Assembly (NCBI GenBank): GCA_029204225.1
Contig: CM055113.1
Coordinates: 4,465,881 to 4,529,880, forward strand
DNA: 64,000 nt
Reading direction: 5' to 3'
DNA from: Diphasiastrum complanatum
Lineage: Eukaryota; Streptophyta; Lycopodiopsida; Lycopodiales; Lycopodiaceae
Within the stretch, counting starts at the first letter, position 1. The number at the start of each line of letters is the position of its first letter. Shown piece by piece: positions 1 through 11,505 of this stretch. The notes beneath the pieces are model-generated. The model was not told the origin of the DNA. It worked only from the letters and a program-made list of their open reading frames with translations, and made no database searches. A program made the position numbers and the translations under genes.

Positions 1-3000
1 CGCAAAACAATAGCTGATAGAAACAACTCACTCTAAGCTGTCTCTGAGTAACTGAGAATAAATCTGATAATAAGCAACTCTATTGATAAGCAGCAGTGCA
101 ATAGCAACTCTAAAATAATATCTAAAAGACTGAGCTAGAATGCTCAAGAGAGTCCAAGCTTGATAGAGAGCTAACTACGATACTTTTTGGTCGTGAACGA
201 TCTGCTTGATGAGAGCGCAGGAAGCGTCGTGTAATAACACCTAACTCCTTCACAATTCACAACATTGAACCTTGATTAATCATTAAGCTAACTACTAAAC
301 ATAAGCTTGCTCTTGCCATGCATAAAAAAATGAGTTATTACTATAACAAAGTGGCAATGATCAACATTCATAAACCAGGAGGCATGATTACAAACAAAAT
401 CAATTAATTCTTGAGGTAGAGAACAAATATTCCTCTAGAGTCAAGGCATGGCCACTGTGGATTTTCACAATGGACTTGTTTTCCCTTGTACTACCACAAA
501 GCTTTGGAGCTTTTCAACAACAAATATTGTTCTAAGAGAATTGGTTACAAGACACTAACAAAACATGATATGTTTTGTATTGAGATCTGTCAAATAGTAA
601 AATATGCAAAATTTTGTGATCAATCAAATAGCACCAGTGAGACATTGGAAAAGCTTCTATAGGAACCAATCTCAACACGGTATCAAACCAACTAGCAGAG
701 ACATGATGTTGTAACTTTATATATGATGTCAAATGACCTTGCATGAGCTACAATATTAGGACTAACAATCATCATGTTAGCTATCTAATTTTAACACCTT
801 TGTATTTGACAAAGTAGTCAAGAAAACAACCTCAAATAATATCTTATAGTTCAAAACTGATTTGATATCTGTAGATGAAATAGGATGTACATCTATATTG
901 AAGCCATACCCACAGTTATAGATGAATTATAGAAATTAACAACTTTCATAGTAGAACTATCTTGTGACCTTGCACCTTACAACAAAATTAAATCATGTGC
1001 TTCACCATTTCAATGCATAAAACAAAAACTTGTTCAAAGGCATTATATTTGCAAAAACTCATTGTATCTCTGTTTTTTATTCATGTGCCTTTATCATCTT
1101 CTTGATAACCGATGCAAAATGAATATATAGAAGCAAAACTGATAAAAACCTTTCTAGTTCTTAATGGAAATCATGTCACATAAATTCATCTCCATAGGTA
1201 TGAAAGGTGGAAATGCACTTTGTTTATAAGCTTGCCACTTAATAAGCTACACAAAATTGTTGCTTGTGCTTTTCACAAGCATGACTTCAACTGATGTAAT
1301 TATTCACATTAAATTTTGCCAAGTCAATTGACGGTATGCTTCTCGAACCCACAATTTAATTGCCAAACTACCATTCCTACTATTAGTATTACAGATAGCC
1401 ATAATGCCAACTCAAAGATATACAACTAGCTAACAAAATAAGATATTTCAGATGCACAAAGTTGTTGATAGACCTAAAAGTCAGCTTGCCCTTCAAAGAA
1501 AGAGGCATAGTCCTAATGAATAGTCAAAGGACATTATCTTTTAGCATAGAGATGTTGTTGCAAAATCCTCAAAGTACATGATCTATTAAATACAAAATGT
1601 CAACTTTCATGAGCATTTTTGTATGTAGATTCTCTTTGCTTGAATTGGCCCTTGAGCAAAAATAAGATGAAGATGATGATGAATCCTAAGAGAGTAAGAG
1701 ATCAGATTTGCCGGGTCCATTGCTGTAATATCCACACACAAAAAAGTACACATGTCCTTGATTCTAGCATTATGTGCCACACTGCTTGTTTACTTGCACC
1801 TCCAGTGTTCAAACAAACCATCTCCCATGAATTTATTCAAAATTGGTATGCATCGAGAGAAAAATCTTTAACCTACCTCAACTACATAGATCATTAAATA
1901 GGTCGGTGATGTAAACTCAAACACTCGCTAGCTACAACACAATGCCTAACAAGAAGAAAAAGCTAATCCTTTAGATTACCTTTAGATTTGTGAAGAAAGC
2001 ATACAACTTGCTCTATGGAGAGCCTCAACACGCTGGACGATTTTAACCCATACAAGTGGCAACCTCGATTCAGAGTCAAAGAAAAAAATGTTTGATGGAT
2101 GGTTCTTCTTTTAGGTCCATGCTCGTTTGTCTCATACCTCCAATGTTGAACCCTGTAAACTCTTTTGTCCCAATGATGTGAGAAAGGCCCAATACGCCTT
2201 TGCCTCTCAAGAAAATAGTAGTTATGCTAGAGCCATTGTCTCATAGTCCATTGAGAATAATAATAATACAACAATCGAAGAACCCACGTCAACAAATGTC
2301 CTCTACCATTGCCAGTAGAAGTTCAATATAACAATATATTTTCATAAGAGAGAAGTAGCGCATGAAAAACTCATTTGGAAAGAATTTTTGCATACTAGAC
2401 AAGGTTTAGATTGCTATTAAAATAGATGGAGTAAAAAATGAAGAGTAATTTTGAACTCGACGAAATAAGACCAACTTTGACCAGTGATTTTTTTCAGCAT
2501 TTAATAAGTTCACTCAAATGATACACACAAAGTGTTGATACATAAATGATTGTTTCAAATGGTTGATAAGATTTGTTTTGACTCATCTAAGTTCAACCAT
2601 GATGTCTCTTAAGAATAGTCCAAAATTTGACGACATCGGGGTGATGGAGCAGTGGGCGATTCCTCAATGCATGCACTACATGTATCGAATCAAATCAGGA
2701 TGGTGAGTCAAACAACTCGATTGACTCTACTTGATCCTAACTTTGAAGCCGTTAGAATCGATGGTATAGATTTTGTAGGCAAACACAAAAAAAGTCTTGC
2801 AACTTATAATGCGGAAAAAAGACAAATGATTCTGAGAAAATAGTAAGGGAAATCAGATAGAATAATCAAGAAAGCATTGCATTTATACTAACGACAATCT
2901 GAACGCAATAAGATGATGATTCAATTCAGAAAGTGTACAAAAAATACAAGTCAATGAATGCCAGAGCACAAAACAATTGCGGACGAAGCCGCATGCCCGA

Positions 3001-3424
3001 AACTATCTTAGTTCTATAAAATAGTTATGAGCTTATTTTGACTCTCAGTTTGAAGACAAGAATTGATGCATGAGGGCATTTACAATGTCTATTTATGAAT
3101 GAATAATGTTGAAAATAAAAAGCCATCTATCTTGACTTTTGGGGTTGATGAAGTTTTTCCAACATGCATGTAGTTCTACAACTTGAAAAAGCCCAGTAGA
3201 AACTCAAGCCACTACACATGCAGAAAGTTTAGTTTGCCAAATGTGACATGCAAAGCAAAGTAAGACTTGTAATGGCACATGCATGAACTTTTGTACATTT
3301 GTATCATAGAAAATGACACATGTAGAAAGTTGCATTTCTCAACATGCAAACTTGGAGGTGTCAAGTTTTGGGTAGATACTACTCTTAGAGGCGGAAAAAT
3401 ATGTTTGGAAGCCTGCTCTACCTT
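1..3424. other. AT-rich region with no recognisable gene
   Basis: All reading frames are short and none shows a domain I recognise. The longest open frames (1619-1897 and 2652-2843 on the plus strand) lack recognisable motifs and lie in AT-rich sequence without convincing coding character. I see no LTR, no tRNA-like sequence and no long microsatellite. The region may be heavily decayed transposon sequence, but this cannot be shown here. Confidence 0.5.
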
Positions 3425-3945
3425 GAGCTAATACCATCACTATATATGTATGTCGTATTTCTCACAAATTTTGATGATAGATGCTATTCTCTTGTCACAT
3501 TGGATTTTTCACTAGTAAGCTTGAATTGCCATTCTCTCTCTAACCCGAGTAGGAGGCTTTTTCCATACATGAACTTATTTGTACTTTCCCCACACGTGTG
3601 AAAGTAATCATTGTTTGATTATTAGCATTCTAGATTGTGATTTAGCCATAGAATCTAGAGATAGATTGTGATGTACAGCTTCGAGCTAGTACCATCACTA
3701 TATATATATGTGGGATCTCTCACAAATTTTGATGATGAATCAAGCATAGATGCTATTCTCTTGTCACATTGGATTTTTTACTAGTAAGCTTGAATTGCCA
3801 TTCTCTCTCTAACCCGAGTAGGAGGCTTTTTCCATACATGAACTTATTTGTACTTTCCCCACATGTGTGAAAGTAATCATTGTTTGATTATTAGCATTAT
3901 AGATTGTGATTTAGCCATAGAATCTAGAGATATATTATGATTTTC
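3425..3945. repeat. Tandem duplication, two units of about 260 bp
   Basis: Unit 1 runs from about 3425 to 3677 and unit 2 from about 3683 to 3945. Both begin with a gagcta-accatcacta-type start, both contain tgctattctcttgtcaca, and both end near gaatctagagata. They differ by scattered substitutions and by a short insertion in unit 2 (around 3738-3746). The short open frame at 3401-3601 lies inside unit 1 and is not gene-like. Confidence 0.85.
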
Positions 3946-4455
3946 ACTCTGTAATTGATCTATGTGCTAACACAAAGCTTAGTAAAGATCATTCACACAT
4001 TTATACGTGTGAACTTGCTGGGAATTTCACAAATAATACAATTAGCATTATCAACATCATCATTTGTAGTGTACATTTGTGTAGATATATGTAGAATAGC
4101 ATAGAGATGTTCTGTCATCTGAGGTAGATTATGGGCTGAAGTAATGGACGTCACCATTCAGGTGGTTAGCATGCGCGAATGTCACTTTCTTGGTAGGCGG
4201 CAATCATGGCTGTTGTTATCCAAAGAAAGAGGTGATGTAGCTATAGTCATTGTCAAGGCAATTGCACATTAGCAGGAATGGCTAGTATAGGTGACTAACT
4301 TTGATTTGAGTGGTGCCACTTCATCAATCAAATTTGACAAGTGGTCAAGTCGAGTCAAATATGTCGAGGGGTTCGCCTCTTTCGATTTTGACCCTTTTGA
4401 CCCTCGACAGTCTCTGACTATCACGTAGAGACCACTCTTTGAATCCCATGTATTT
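3946..4455. other. Non-coding stretch up to the copia truncation point
   Basis: I see no gene. An 8 bp inverted pair, GTCGAGGG and CCCTCGAC, lies near 4363 and 4401. Similarity to copia pol starts at about 4460, so the break that removed the 5' half of the next element lies close to the end of this stretch. Confidence 0.5.
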
Positions 4456-7312
4456 TTGCAGACTATGCATCAAAGGCATAGGCACTATTCCTATTTCCCT
4501 TTCAACAAATAGGAAAGCAAATCTTGAAAATGTTTTGTACATTCCTTCAATCACTAAGAATTTGCTTAGTGTAAGTCAAATGATTGACAAAGGACTTGAT
4601 GTGGAGTTCATTGGAGATGCATGTTTGATAAGTAAATGTGGATCCTTGATTGCTCAAGGTAGGAGGCATGGTAAACTTTTCAAGCTTGATGCATGTGTGA
4701 TCTCTAATCATGAAGGATGTATGGCTAGGGAGCAATTGACAAACCAAGAAGTTTGGCACAAGAGGTTGGGCCATCCCAACTTCAAATCTTTGGAGGTAAT
4801 GGCAAAGAAAGAGCTTGTTCTTGGTCTCCCTAAAAGTCTTGTTGCAAACAATAGTGTTTGTGAACATTGTGCCTTGTCCAAATCTCATAGACTTGCTTAT
4901 TCTAGATCTACTTCTAGATCTAAAGAAGCTTTTCAACTTGTGCATTCTGATATTCATTCTTCTAGTACAACTAGCAATGGTGGGGCAAAGATGTATGCAA
5001 CTTTCATTGATGACTTTAGTAGGTATACTTGGATCTATCTTCTTAAAAGTAAGGATGAAGTGTTTGCTGCATTTGTCAAGTTCAAGAATGAAATGGAAAA
5101 CCAATTCAATACAAAGATCAAATGCTTAAGATCTGATAATGGAGGGGAATACACCTCAAATAGGTTCAAAGACTTTTGTATAGCACATGGGATTAAGAGG
5201 GAGATGTCTAGTCCTAGGACTCCACAACAGAATGGAGTGGCCGAGAGGAAGAATAGAACCTTTTGTGAATGTGCCAAGGCAATGAGACTACATGCTAATC
5301 TTGCTAAGTCTTTTTGGGGGGAAGCTTTAGCATGTGCTAACTATCTATGTAATAGATGGACAAGTGCTTCCTTGGATGGTAAAACTCCTCATGAGGTTCT
5401 TTATGGTAGAAGGCCGAGTGTCAAGCATTGTAGGAGCTTTGGATGTACATGTTTTGTCAATATCACACTTGATGATAGAACTAAAGAAGATCCTTCATCA
5501 AAGAAGGGTGTATTTGTTGGCTATAGTGAAGTAAGCAAGGCTTACAAAGTGTACATTCCTTCTACAAAGAAAGTTGTCATAAGTAGGGATGTCATCTTTC
5601 ATGAAGAGAATGTTTCCAATGTTGTTGATGTTGATGTTGATGTGCCTACTAATCATCATGATGTGCAAGATGTCTTGGATGAAGATGGAGATGCCACTCC
5701 AAAGCAAACTTCAAGGAAGACTCAAAGGCAAAGGGCTAAGCCATCAAGGCTAACCTATGATGAAAAAGGAAAGCAAGTGGTGGACAACTCTAACTTTGCT
5801 TTTCTTACCTCTTTTGATGAACCAACTTGTGTAGGTGAAGCAATTCAAAAGAAGGAATGGATCCAAGCCATGGATCATGAGCATCAAGCACTCATCAAAA
5901 GCAACACATGGAGGTTGGTAAAGCTTCCAAAGGACAAGAAGGCAATTGGTTGTAAGTGGATCTTCAAGATCAAGACAAATCAAGATGGATCAATCAACAA
6001 GTACAAGGCAAGGTTGGTGGCAAAGGGGTATGCTCAAGAATATGGTATTGACTATGATGAGACCTTTGCACCCGTGGCAAAGATGGTAACTATTCGAATC
6101 CTAATCTCTCTTGCAACTCTTTATGATTGGGATATGTGGCAAATGGATGTTACTAATGCCTTCTTGAATGGTGATCTTGAAGAAGATATTTACATGGAGC
6201 AACCCGAGGGCTATGTTTCACATGATGAGCCTAATCATGTGTGCTATCTCCAAAAGAGTTTGTATGGGCTAAAGCAAGCACCAAGGAGTTGGTATGCTAA
6301 GCTCAATTCCTTCTTACTTTCTCAAAACTTTGTTATGAGTGAGTATGATCATTCTCTCTACTTTAGATTGAATGAAAATGATATCACTTTACTTTTGATC
6401 TATGTTGATGACATTATCTTAAGTGGTGGTAACAATCTAGATATAGATGAAATCAAGATGGCACTCAAAAGAGAGTTTGAAATTCAAGATCTTGGTAAAC
6501 TTCATTATATCTTAGGAATAGAGATTATTAGAACTTCTAAATCTACATTCATATGTCAAGAAAAGTATGTTAACTCTATTCTAAAAAGGTTTCATATGGA
6601 AGATTGTAAAGTTGTTTCTACTCCTATGGAATCAAATGTAAAGCTAACTACAAGAAGTAATGAAAGATCCTTCAAGGACATTACTCTCTATAGAAAGCTA
6701 ATAGGATCTCTTATATGGTTAACCATCACAAGACCTGATCTAAGCTTTGTGGTTGGTAAACTAAGTCAATTTATGCAAGATCCTAGTGAGGCTCATTGGA
6801 AGCTAGGAAAGAGAGTACTTAGATACATCTCGGGATCTAGAGATTTTGGCATCTTGTATGGAGGTACTACACCTAACCTTTGTGGATTTTCAGATTCAGA
6901 TTTTGCAGGTGATCAAATGGATAGGAAGTCAACAAGTGCCTTTGCAATCTATCTTGGAGATGGAGTGGTCTCATGGCTATCAAAGAAGCAACCAACTATC
7001 TCTCTATCTTCCACCGAAGCCGAGTACAAGGCATTAACAACATGCACCAAGGAGATTCTTTGGATCAAGAGGATGTTATTGGATCTTCACTTGCTGGAAC
7101 CAGAGAAGACTCCAATCATACTTTGTGATAACCTTTCAGCCCAAAGCTTGGCAAGCAATCCTGTTTTTCATGCAAGGAGCAAGCACATTGAGATTGCTCA
7201 CCATTTTGTGAGAGATCAAGTCATTGCCAAAGAGGTGGAGCTTCAACATTTCTCTTCAAAGGAGTGTGTGGCTGATATCTTCACCGAACCATTGGGAAAG
7301 GACCTATTTTAA
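4439..7312 (+). CDS. Ty1/copia retrotransposon polyprotein, 5'-truncated (pre-integrase, integrase, RT, RNase H)
   Basis: Encodes the enzymes for reverse transcription and integration of a copia element. Domain order over 957 residues is integrase zinc-binding region (WHKRLGH at about 106-112, VCEHC at 140-144), integrase core with an intact DDE set (D171, D233, E269, with 35 residues between the last two), reverse transcriptase (YVDD at 655-658), then RNase H (DSDFAGD near 819, SSTEAEY further on). The integrase-RT-RNase H order is diagnostic of copia. There is no internal stop or frameshift. Gag and the protease catalytic motif are missing: similarity begins just after the protease, so the ATG at 4439 is probably not a real start. 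The stop at 7310-7312 is followed closely by a polypurine tract and LTR, as expected. The element is 5'-truncated but its pol frame is undamaged, which suggests a fairly recent insertion. Confidence 0.95.
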   Translation: MNPMYFCRLCIKGIGTIPISLSTNRKANLENVLYIPSITKNLLSVSQMIDKGLDVEFIGDACLISKCGSLIAQGRRHGKLFKLDACVISNHEGCMAREQLTNQEVWHKRLGHPNFKSLEVMAKKELVLGLPKSLVANNSVCEHCALSKSHRLAYSRSTSRSKEAFQLVHSDIHSSSTTSNGGAKMYATFIDDFSRYTWIYLLKSKDEVFAAFVKFKNEMENQFNTKIKCLRSDNGGEYTSNRFKDFCIAHGIKREMSSPRTPQQNGVAERKNRTFCECAKAMRLHANLAKSFWGEALACANYLCNRWTSASLDGKTPHEVLYGRRPSVKHCRSFGCTCFVNITLDDRTKEDPSSKKGVFVGYSEVSKAYKVYIPSTKKVVISRDVIFHEENVSNVVDVDVDVPTNHHDVQDVLDEDGDATPKQTSRKTQRQRAKPSRLTYDEKGKQVVDNSNFAFLTSFDEPTCVGEAIQKKEWIQAMDHEHQALIKSNTWRLVKLPKDKKAIGCKWIFKIKTNQDGSINKYKARLVAKGYAQEYGIDYDETFAPVAKMVTIRILISLATLYDWDMWQMDVTNAFLNGDLEEDIYMEQPEGYVSHDEPNHVCYLQKSLYGLKQAPRSWYAKLNSFLLSQNFVMSEYDHSLYFRLNENDITLLLIYVDDIILSGGNNLDIDEIKMALKREFEIQDLGKLHYILGIEIIRTSKSTFICQEKYVNSILKRFHMEDCKVVSTPMESNVKLTTRSNERSFKDITLYRKLIGSLIWLTITRPDLSFVVGKLSQFMQDPSEAHWKLGKRVLRYISGSRDFGILYGGTTPNLCGFSDSDFAGDQMDRKSTSAFAIYLGDGVVSWLSKKQPTISLSSTEAEYKALTTCTKEILWIKRMLLDLHLLEPEKTPIILCDNLSAQSLASNPVFHARSKHIEIAHHFVRDQVIAKEVELQHFSSKECVADIFTEPLGKDLF

Positions 7313-7370
7313 TGCATAGATCTAATCTTGGAATGTGCTCAAAGACTATGTTGAAACTAGCATCCAATGT

Positions 7371-7381
7371 TGAAGAGGGAG
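7371..7381 (+). other. Polypurine tract of the copia element
   Basis: The purine-rich TGAAGAGGGAG lies directly before the TG that opens the LTR, where plus-strand DNA priming is expected in copia elements. Confidence 0.7.
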
Positions 7382-8036
7382 TGTGAAAATTGTCAACATT
7401 TCCTAGCTAGTTTGAGGCCTAAATTGGCTAAAATTGTAAATAGTTTTGGTTCTGGAGTTTTGCACGTGTGAACCAGGCCACAATGTTTTTATTTACTGTA
7501 TTTTTTCAGTATGATGAAGTGTCAAACTTCATACCCTTCAAAATGAGACCATTTTGATGTATTTTGGTCATATAAGCCATTTTTAGCTATTTTTCCTATA
7601 TAGGGAATATCTAGGGTCAAGTACCTTCTAGAGAGAGGAGAGAGAGTCATCTTCCTCATCCATAAATAGTAGGGAAGTCGTGGAGAACAGGTTGGAGAAA
7701 TCTTTTGTATGCTTCATTGAGATCAATAGATCATTGTCATTGTTTCTTCCTCCATTGAGAGCATTGTTGTGTGTATTGTCTTCAAGCTATTGTGTATGAT
7801 CTTAGGTGCTTTCCAAAAGTGATAGGCTGATGTATTATGGACTGTATAATGCTATTTTGGGCCGCACTTGATGTTTATGGAAGTTTCCATTTGTGGTAAA
7901 TGCTTTTTGATCAAGTTCTTTGCATTCTAGGTAGCATAGAATGTGTTGCCAATTCCTAGCTTATGTAGTTTGGAGTGCAAGCATTCAAGCCAATGATCTT
8001 GGAGTTTAGATCCACTTAGGATCTGTATTTTTCACA
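7382..8036 (+). mobile_element. 3' LTR of the copia element (655 bp)
   Basis: The LTR begins TGTGAAAA and ends TTTTCACA, so its ends form an inverted repeat with the usual TG and CA. It aligns along its length with the minus-strand LTR at 57248-57894 but with many differences, so both belong to one LTR family of different age or subfamily. A TATA-like CATAAATAG lies near 7660. The following five bases (ctaat) would be the target duplication, but the 5' side is lost. The flanking sequence at 8037 continues a unit that recurs at about 8755 and 9272, so the element was inserted into that array. Confidence 0.9.
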
Positions 8037-8422
8037 CTAATGTGACCGTAAGGTCCCGCAACAGCGTTAATTGTGGTCTCTTGTGATAATCGGTTCTGAG
8101 CCAAAAGAGAATCAGTTACGGTCATTCACGGTCATGGAATGGACTGTAAAGGAACCAAAAGAATGTCACTTACAGTCGTTTGTAGTCCCTTTGTAATCCT
8201 ATGTGGCCTCTCTCTCTCTCTCTCCGCTCACAGTTCTCACGGTTGCCCCTCCCTTTAGTTCTCACAATTACTCCTCCCTTTGGCCCTCCCCAAAAAATGC
8301 GACCATTTAGGACCACAATGGACCTCCCTTTGGCCTTCCCTTGAACCCTCCCAAATGATCACATAACAGGTTGTTTGCATTCATTTGTGGTCCCTTTTTG
8401 GTCCTATGCAACCCCTCCCCAT

Positions 8423-8423
8423 G

Positions 8424-8480
<57 letters not shown>

Positions 8481-8495
8481 TCTCTCTCTCTAGCA
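8423..8495. repeat. CT microsatellite
   Basis: A near-perfect CT run with a few interruptions. Similar runs in this array lie at about 8681-8740, 8924-9034, 9220-9260, 9441-9519 and 9703-9725. Confidence 0.95.
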
Positions 8496-8674
8496 TGGTT
8501 CTCACAGTTGCCCCTCCCTTCAGCCTTCACGGTTCTCATGGTTGCCCCCCCCTTCGGCCCTCACGGTTCTCACGGTTCCCCTCCCCCAAAAATGCGAACG
8601 TTTAGGACCGCAATGGACTGCCCTTTGGCACTCCCTTGAACCCTCCCAAATGACCGCAAAGGAGGTCGTTTGCA

Positions 8675-8742
<68 letters not shown>

Positions 8743-8940
8743 AATAGTGGATCTATTGTGACCGTAAGGTCCTGCAAGTGTGTTAATTGCGGTCTCTTGT
8801 GATAATTGGTTCTGAACCAAAAGAGAATCAGTTACGATCATTCACGGTCATGGAATGGACTGTAAAGGAACCAAAAGAATGTCACTTACAATCGTTTTAG
8901 TCCCTTTGTGATCCTATGTGGCCTCTCTCTCTCTCTGTCT

Positions 8941-9019
<79 letters not shown>

Positions 9020-9215
9020 CCTCTCTCTCTCTCTAGCATGGTTCTCACAGTTGCCCCTCCCTTCAGCCTTCACAGTTCTCATGGTTGCCCCCCCCTTCGG
9101 CCCTCATGGTTCTCACGGTTGCCCTCCCCCAAAAATGCGAACGTTTAGGACCGCAATGGACTGCCCTTTGGCACTCCCTTGAACCCTCCCAAATGACCGC
9201 AAAGGAGGTCGTTTG

Positions 9216-9263
<48 letters not shown>

Positions 9264-9442
9264 AATAGTGGATCTAATGTGACCGTAAGGTCCTGCAAGT
9301 GCGTTAGTTGCGGTCTCTTGTGATAATCGGTTCTGAACCAAAAGAGAATCAGTTACGGTCATTCACGGTCATGGAATGGACTGTAAAGGAACCAAAAGAA
9401 TGTCACTTACAATCGTTTTAGTCCCTTTGTGATCCTATGTGG

Positions 9443-9525
<83 letters not shown>

Positions 9526-10770
9526 GTTCTCACGGTTGCCCCTCCCTTTGGTTCTCACAATTACTCCTCCCTTTGGCCCGACCATTTAGGACCACAATGG
9601 ACCTCCCTTTGGCCTTCCCTTGAACCCTCCCAAATGACTGCATAACAGGTTGTTTGCATTCATTTGTGGTCCCTCTGTGGTCCTATGCAACCCCTCCCCA
9701 TGCTCTCTCTCTCTCTCTCTCTCTCCAGCATAGGTTTCACGATTGCCCCTCCCTTCGGCCTTCACGGTTCTCATGGTTGCCCCTCCCTTCGGTTCTCACG
9801 GTTACTCCTCCCTTTGGCCCTCCCTGAAAAAGGTGACCGTTTAGGTTCCTCTCATGGTTCCTCTCTCATAGTGGCTCTGACTGTTCTAACGGTGCTCAAG
9901 GTGCTCTCTCTCTCACGATTCCTCTCACGGTTCCTCTCATTGTTCTAACGGTTCTCATGGTACTCTCTCTCTCACAGTTCCTCTCTCACGGTTCCTCTCT
10001 CGTGGTTCCTCTCACTGTTCTAACGGTTCACATGGTTCTTGGATGCTATCAGTTCTCACAGGCCGTTGTTGACCCCTCCCAAACCACCGCAAAGGAGGTG
10101 TTTGCGGCCCCTCCACTCACTCACTCACTTGCCGTCACAGATCTGCAAACACACCTTAAACCTCAATGTACTCCTTACATGATTAATTGTTTCATCAGAA
10201 GGTGTGTTTGTTGACCGACAGTTGTGATAGCAGGCTCACGGCTCAAGGTTCCGATAGCAGGCTCTTCTCCTCACGCTTCTGATAGCATGCAGGTCACGAT
10301 CTTCAACAACTCTTGGTAGTTGCAATCTTCAATAGCTCTTGCCAGTCGCGATATTCAACAGCTCTTGCCAGTTGCAATCCAACGATTCTCATGGTTCTCA
10401 TGAATCTCTCTCTCTCTCTCTCTCACCGCTAAGGACCCCATTTCACCACACTCACTCACTCACTCACGGTTCTCTCCCTCTCTCACTCACTCACTCACTC
10501 ACAGTTCCCACAATTCTCACGATGCTCAATCTCTCTAGGATGCATAGGGACCGGAATTAGGCCGCAAAGGGACTGCATAAGGATAGCAAATAGGCCACAA
10601 AGGGACCGCATAGGGGCAGTTAGGCCGCAAAGGGATCACATTTAGGCTGCATAAGGACCGCCGCGTAAGTACTGCAACTAGGCCGCATAGGGACCACCGC
10701 CACCTAGATGAGAAAACCAGCATTCGTCAACGACATCAAATCATCGGCCACCACCTAGATCGGCCTCCAT

Positions 10771-10800
10771 TGCCCGTCAATGACGAGCACTCTTTACTAG
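10771..10800 (+). other. Putative Helitron-type 3' terminus: hairpin plus CTAG
   Basis: Arms TGCCCGTC (10771-10778) and GACGAGCA (10782-10789) pair except at one position around a 3-nt loop. Seven bases later comes CTAG (10797-10800), followed by T. At 41057-41086 the same layout occurs with TGCCCATC and GATGGACA. The G-to-A change in one arm is matched by a C-to-T change in the other, so pairing is kept. Confidence 0.55.
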
Positions 10801-10852
10801 TATATATATATATATAGACATATGTATATATATCTATATATATATACATAAG

Positions 10853-10904
<52 letters not shown>

Positions 10905-10938
10905 TACATACATACATATATATCTATATATATATATT
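10801..10938. repeat. TA-rich microsatellite
   Basis: Runs of TA broken by short gaca and cata segments, lying directly after the CTAG end of the array. Confidence 0.9.
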
Positions 10939-11115
10939 TGAACTTATGTACAGTTTTGCACATGTGTATGGGTGCACCCATGCATTCTCCTCCCCTCACC
11001 CATGCATGAGCTTTTTCTAACTAAAAAACTTGGGAAGGAGGATGCATGTATGGGAAAAAACATGCATGGCCCTGCTCCCCATGCATGTATGCATGCACTG
11101 ACCACTCTCCAACCT
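10939..11115. repeat. Interspersed repeat with CTCACCCATGCAT motif, copy 1
   Basis: Aligns with 59933-60060. Both follow a TA microsatellite and share the order ttatgtaca, tgcatgggtg-type, cctcccctcacccatgcat, aactaaaaa, then gaggatgcatg. The family is unrecognised, probably a small non-autonomous element. The copy at 59933 has a perfect 16 bp inverted repeat; here it is imperfect. Confidence 0.6.
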
Positions 11116-11505
11116 CCAAGTGGTAGTGCATATTCAAGATAGCCATTATTAAGCACATTTTCAAAATAGCCACTTTTTTCAAAATAGCCACCTTATATAA
11201 TAGATTATGATGTCAAGATGAATGTGTAACGTGCCAGTTCATGGGCGTCTCTCTCTCTCTATCACAAATGGCCGCTCTATCTCTCTTTGTCTCTTTAGAT
11301 CATGACTGGCAGCTCTCTCTTTGTGTTTGTGTGTGTCATGGATCGTGACTGGCATGCGCTCTTCTATCATTGTGGACCAATTGCAGCGCTCTCTTTATTA
11401 TTGTGAATTTGTGGACTCTCTTCATCATTGTGGATCAGTAGTAGGCGATCTCTCTTTCATTGTGGATCAGACGCAAGTGCTCTCTTTATCATTGCTCGTC
11501 GTACT
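11116..11505. repeat. Imperfect short tandem repeats, CT-rich
   Basis: From about 11360 to 11490, phrases such as attgtggatcag and gctctcttta recur three to four times at irregular spacing. No gene is visible. Confidence 0.5.

Larger units (their letters stand above)
8037..10800 (+). mobile_element. Helitron-like or satellite-like array, copy 1, with hairpin-CTAG end
   Basis: The stretch has no coding content. It is built from long CT microsatellites alternating with related blocks. One block type (tgtgaccgtaaggtcc, then a gataatcggttctga region, then ggtcatggaatggact) occurs three times, starting at about 8041, 8757 and 9279. Another is made of degenerate short units around ggaccgca and aggccgca. 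The right end has a hairpin (10771-10789) followed by ctcttta and CTAG, with the next base T. This matches a Helitron 3' terminus and is shared with the array ending at 41086. The left end is cut by the LTR at 8036. All open frames here are Ser/Leu or Arg/Glu runs from the microsatellite and are not genes. The Helitron assignment is inference; the repeat structure is seen. Confidence 0.5.

Noticed and set aside
4547-5104. 185-residue minus-strand frame
   Set aside because: Antisense shadow of the copia pol frame.
8037-10800. CRISPR-like regular repeats
   Set aside because: Units are irregular, contain microsatellites and lie in plant transposon context; no spacers or cas genes.
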